Positions 61,056 through 64,000 of a DNA stretch of 64,000 bases are shown one piece after another (position 1 is the first letter of the stretch; every line of letters starts with the position of its first letter). The position numbers and the translations under genes were made by a program. Location of the stretch: assembly GCA_040384585.1 (NCBI GenBank), contig JAZKJD010000011.1, positions 1-64,000 of the forward strand, read 5' to 3'. The DNA is from JAZKJD01 sp040384585 (GTDB lineage: Bacteria; Pseudomonadota; Gammaproteobacteria; Diplorickettsiales; Diplorickettsiaceae). The notes under the pieces were generated by a model, which was not told the DNA's origin, did no database searches, and saw only the letters and a program-made list of their open reading frames with translations.

Positions 61056-63320
61056 ATGTTTTATTTAGCTTTATTTCTTTTAGGCATTATTCTTCTCATA
61101 GTAGTCGTGTGTTGTTTCCCCCCATTTCGCCGCGCGTTATTCATAAAACCATTTCTAGTCATTCTAAAAAAAGCCATTCCTCCTATTAGCCGTACCGAAG
61201 AAATTGTTTTAGAAGCAGGAGATATGTGGTGGGAAAAAGATTTGTTTCGTGGAAATCCAGATTGGCAAGTACTGCATAACATGGCTTTATCTACATTAAA
61301 GTCGAATGAACAAGCCTTTATCGATAAGCAAGTAGAAATCCTATGTGCTATGTTAGAGGATTACAGAATTTTAACCGAATACCATGATCTGCCCCCAGCT
61401 GTATGGGATTATCTCAGACAAAATAAATTTTTTGGCTTAGTTATTCCAAAAAAATATGGCGGATTAGGTTTTTCTGCATTAGCGCATTCCAGCATCATTT
61501 TAAAAATTGCAACGCGTTCTGTGAGCGCGGCTGTGACGGCGTTAGTGCCTAATTCTTTAGGTCCTGCGGAATTACTATTGCATTATGGGACAGAAGATCA
61601 AAAAAACTATTACTTGCCTCGTTTAGCGGCGGGTAAAGAAATCCCTTGTTTTGCCTTAACTTCTTCGCATGCAGGCAGTGATGCAAGTGCCATTATTGAT
61701 AGCGGCGTGATCTGTAAAGGAAATTATCAGGATAAGGAAATAGTCGGTATTCGACTTAATTTTGCTAAGCGTTACATTACCTTGGCCCCCATTGCGACAG
61801 TGATAGGCGTCGCTTTTAGGTTGTTTGATCCGGACCATTTAATGGGAACAAACCCTGAAATCGGTATTACTCTGGCTGTAGTGCCTTCATCATTGACTGG
61901 TGTTGAGATCGGCAAACGTCATTCGCCTATGGGTTTGGCATTTTTAAATGGCCCAGTACGTGGTAAAAACGTTTTTATTCCACTCAATTTTGTCATAGGT
62001 GGAGAAAAAATGTTAGGTCAGGGTTGGCGAATGCTGATGGAATGCTTATCGATCGGTCGTGGCATTTCATTGCCGGCAGTGAGTGCTGCACAATCTCAAT
62101 TAGCGTATCGTATGACAGGCGCCTATAGTGTTTTGCGAGAGCAGTTTAAGCAGCCCTTGTTTAGATTTGAAGGAGTCGCTGCCGCATTGGCGAGGGTAGC
62201 AGGATTGACCTATTTAATGGAGGCGGTGCGCCAATTTACCGTAACGGCGGTAGATGCTTCATTAAAACCTGCTTTAGCCTCTTCTATCGCAAAATATCAC
62301 ATGACAGAATTCGCGCGAATCATTGTGAATGATGCCATGGATATTCACGGAGGACGAGGAATCCAGTTAGGCCCACGTAATTATTTAGCACAAGCTTATA
62401 TCGCAGCTCCCATTTCTATTACTGTCGAAGGCGCTAATATTTTGACACGTAATCTTATTTTATTTGGCCAAGGAGCGGTTCGTTGTCATCCTTTTTTAAT
62501 GGATGAAATAAAGGCCATTCAAAAAAATGATAGTAAGAGACTCGCTCGCTTATTGAGAGGCCATTTTTTTTATAGCGTTAAAAATTGGCTAAAAACGCTG
62601 AGTTTTGCTTTCGGCTTAGGTATCTTTTTTGTAAAAAGCCCTTTGAATAAGTTTAGATATTACTATTGCCAACTTTCGCGAATGTCAGCGGCTTTAGCCT
62701 TAATAACAGATTTTACCTTGTTAACTCTAGGGGGGTCGATAAAACGTAGAGAACGATTATCTGCACGCTTAGGTGATGTATTAAGTTATCTTTATATGGC
62801 TTCCAGTGTGTTACGTTATTATCAAGACCATCCATCCTCTGCAGAAGATTTATATTACACACAATGGACTTTGGATTATTGTCTCTACCATATTCAGACG
62901 GCTTTTGAAAAATTTTTTACCAATTTCCCGCAGCGAATCTTGGGGCGATTATTACACCTTACTGTTTTTCCATTAGGGCGCTCTTATAAACTACCAAACG
63001 ATAAACAAGATGCTGAATTGCTTAATGCCATGACGCAAGCCTCTGAATTTCGTGAACGAATGACACAGTACTGTTATTTAGGAAAATCAAAAGAAGATAC
63101 AACCGGCCGTGTCGAATTTGCTTTTAAACAATGGATGGATATCAAAAACATTAGAAAAACTGTTCGAAAATTAAAAAAAGCAGGACTAAATAAGGATCTG
63201 AGCCTTGATCAGCAATTTGAATATGCTGTAAACCATAAAATTCTTACCAAGAAAGAAATAGAAGACTATCTTTATGCTAAAAAATTACAGGAAGATGCGA
63301 TGGAAGTTGATGAATTTTAG
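61056..63320 (+). CDS. fadE: Acyl-CoA dehydrogenase FadE
   Basis: First step of fatty-acid beta-oxidation. Membrane-anchoring N-terminal helix (LALFLLGIILLIVVVC), then the dehydrogenase fold: NKFFGLVIPKKYGGLGFSALAHS, CFALTSSHAGSDASAI, MLGQGWRMLMECLSIGRGISLPA and IHGGRGIQLGPRNYLA. A long C-terminal DUF1974 extension marks FadE. Start ATG 61056, 10 bp after AGGA. Length 754, versus 814 in E. coli. Together with the thiolase it suggests use of host or stored fatty acids. Confidence 0.94.
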   Translation: MFYLALFLLGIILLIVVVCCFPPFRRALFIKPFLVILKKAIPPISRTEEIVLEAGDMWWEKDLFRGNPDWQVLHNMALSTLKSNEQAFIDKQVEILCAMLEDYRILTEYHDLPPAVWDYLRQNKFFGLVIPKKYGGLGFSALAHSSIILKIATRSVSAAVTALVPNSLGPAELLLHYGTEDQKNYYLPRLAAGKEIPCFALTSSHAGSDASAIIDSGVICKGNYQDKEIVGIRLNFAKRYITLAPIATVIGVAFRLFDPDHLMGTNPEIGITLAVVPSSLTGVEIGKRHSPMGLAFLNGPVRGKNVFIPLNFVIGGEKMLGQGWRMLMECLSIGRGISLPAVSAAQSQLAYRMTGAYSVLREQFKQPLFRFEGVAAALARVAGLTYLMEAVRQFTVTAVDASLKPALASSIAKYHMTEFARIIVNDAMDIHGGRGIQLGPRNYLAQAYIAAPISITVEGANILTRNLILFGQGAVRCHPFLMDEIKAIQKNDSKRLARLLRGHFFYSVKNWLKTLSFAFGLGIFFVKSPLNKFRYYYCQLSRMSAALALITDFTLLTLGGSIKRRERLSARLGDVLSYLYMASSVLRYYQDHPSSAEDLYYTQWTLDYCLYHIQTAFEKFFTNFPQRILGRLLHLTVFPLGRSYKLPNDKQDAELLNAMTQASEFRERMTQYCYLGKSKEDTTGRVEFAFKQWMDIKNIRKTVRKLKKAGLNKDLSLDQQFEYAVNHKILTKKEIEDYLYAKKLQEDAMEVDEF

Positions 63321-63360
63321 TAAAACAGCTAGCAAGACTTCTTGTGAGAATCGCTATAAG

Positions 63361-63493
63361 CTCTGTACCGTACAGAAAATAGAGGAGAGGGAGGGTCTTG
63401 TGCCACTGGATGCGCTTTTTTGCCGGCTGTCGCCGCAAAAAAGCGCATCCAGTGGCAGGACCGGCCTCACCTATTTTTTGTCCTGTGCACAGG
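63361..63493. repeat. Family C palindromic element
   Basis: A long palindrome: CCACTGGATGCGCTTTTTTG / CAAAAAAGCGCATCCAGTGG around GCCGGCTGTCGCCG, with outer arms ending CTCTGT and ACAGGG. About 133 bp, in the fadE-thiolase gap; very similar to the element in valS. Confidence 0.9.
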
Positions 63494-63527
63494 GAGATTG
63501 GAAAGAATGTATAGAGGAAAATCTTTT

Positions 63528-64000
63528 ATGCGTCAGAATTTTAGATCAGATTTTGCACGTCCAATTTATATTGTCGATGGATTACGTACACCTTGGTTAA
63601 AGGCTCGTGGCGAGCCAGGCGCATTTTCGGCTGCGGATTTAGCCGTTCAAGCATGTCGTTATTTATTAGCGCGTCAGTCTTTTACAGCAGATCAACTTGA
63701 TGAAGTGGTTACCGGTTGTGTGATGGCGAGTCCGGATGAAACGAATATTAGCCGTGTTATTGCCTTACGTTTGGGTTGTGGTAAAGCAGTGCCTGCCTAT
63801 ACGGTGCAGCGAAATTGTGCGTCCGGATTACAAGCCTTAGATAGTGCTGCATTGGATATCGCCTGTGGACGTTACGACTTGGTATTAGCGGGGGGTACCG
63901 AAGCCATGAGTCAGGCACCGCTATTATTTAATCCGGGGATGACACGTTTCTTAGCGCGTTGGAATGCAGCAAAAACACCGATAATGCGCTTACGATGTTT
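63528..64000 (+). CDS. Acetyl-CoA C-acyltransferase (thiolase), partial
   Basis: Thiolase running off the right edge. RTPWLKARGEPGAFSAADLA and the active-site cysteine in QRNCASGLQALDSA, followed by LAGGTEAMSQAPLLF, are diagnostic. Probably FadI/FadA type given fadE upstream. I use ATG 63528, 7 bp after AGAGGA; ATG 63507 is in frame too. The C-terminal two-thirds lie outside the window. Confidence 0.93.
   Translation, partial: MRQNFRSDFARPIYIVDGLRTPWLKARGEPGAFSAADLAVQACRYLLARQSFTADQLDEVVTGCVMASPDETNISRVIALRLGCGKAVPAYTVQRNCASGLQALDSAALDIACGRYDLVLAGGTEAMSQAPLLFNPGMTRFLARWNAAKTPIMRLRC

Noticed and set aside
63274..63600. ORF covering the fadE 3' end and the repeat before the thiolase
   Set aside because: Runs through the family C palindrome and overlaps two well-supported genes; no protein-like pattern.

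Overview
The window is AT-rich chromosome of a gammaproteobacterium. Gene content and order (hemE, nhaA, dnaQ; holC-valS; dprA-topA; ffh-rpsP-rimM-trmD-rplS; rluD-pgeF facing bamD; lptF-lptG facing pepA; pilV-pilW-pilX; fadE with a thiolase) fit the Legionellales. The secreted IPT/TIG protein ending in an Lcl-type DUF1566 domain, the eukaryotic-like or toxin-like ORFs, and the very high load of short palindromic repeats suggest a host-associated relative of Coxiella, Rickettsiella or Diplorickettsia. The genus is inference; no rRNA or tRNA gene was seen to test it.

Layout. 1-4.2 kb: an unknown ORF open at the left edge, hemE, and nhaA/dnaQ on the minus strand. 4.3-8.5 kb: a very large surface protein with a 100-N assembly gap. 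8.6-9.5 kb: a GNAT/DUF1778 toxin-antitoxin pair. 9.5-18 kb: valS (with an in-frame palindromic insertion), holC, a VirB1-like protein, hinT, ppa, dprA, topA. 18-22.6 kb: a two-gene accessory block (possible OTU-like membrane protein; NACHT NTPase) whose second gene is bracketed by a 42-bp duplicate of the xseA 3' end. 22.8-34 kb: xseA, relA, dacB, rlmD, a PolB-like exonuclease, adk, rluC, gltA, with many repeats between them. 34-41 kb: an AT-hook protein, a Sel1-like protein, an L,D-transpeptidase, dapE, a Pit transporter, comEC. 41.2-41.5 kb: a candidate CsrA-sequestering small RNA. 41.5-47.6 kb: ogt, the ribosomal/tRNA-modification operon, and a truncated CorE/YpjD-like gene with CorB/YfjD. 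47.7-58.8 kb: envelope genes, pgeF, rluD, bamD, an ADP-ribosyltransferase downstream of nadE, lptFG, pepA. 59-64 kb: minor pilins, fadE and the start of a thiolase.

The strongest non-routine signals are four. (1) The ORF at 51822-52688 carries the three catalytic signatures of cholera/pertussis-type ADP-ribosyltransferases. (2) At least eight families of short palindromic elements lie in and between genes. They supply an internal 47-residue segment of ValRS, the prepilin leader of PilW, the C-terminal tails of RluC, RlmD, Ogt and PgeF, and possibly ribosome-binding sites; one family has terminal inverted repeats and 9-bp target duplications and is nested inside another. (3) A minus-strand RNA with eight GGA motifs, several in hairpin loops, sits behind a GacA/LetA-like site. 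(4) An accessory NACHT gene is flanked by xseA-derived direct repeats and ends in tandem RRAS motifs.

ComEC, DprA and type IV minor pilins together suggest a natural-competence apparatus. RelA, a GacA/LetA-type site with an Rsm-like RNA, and a PmrA-box-like sequence before the AT-hook gene suggest the biphasic-growth and effector circuitry known from Legionella and Coxiella; this is inference from short motifs.
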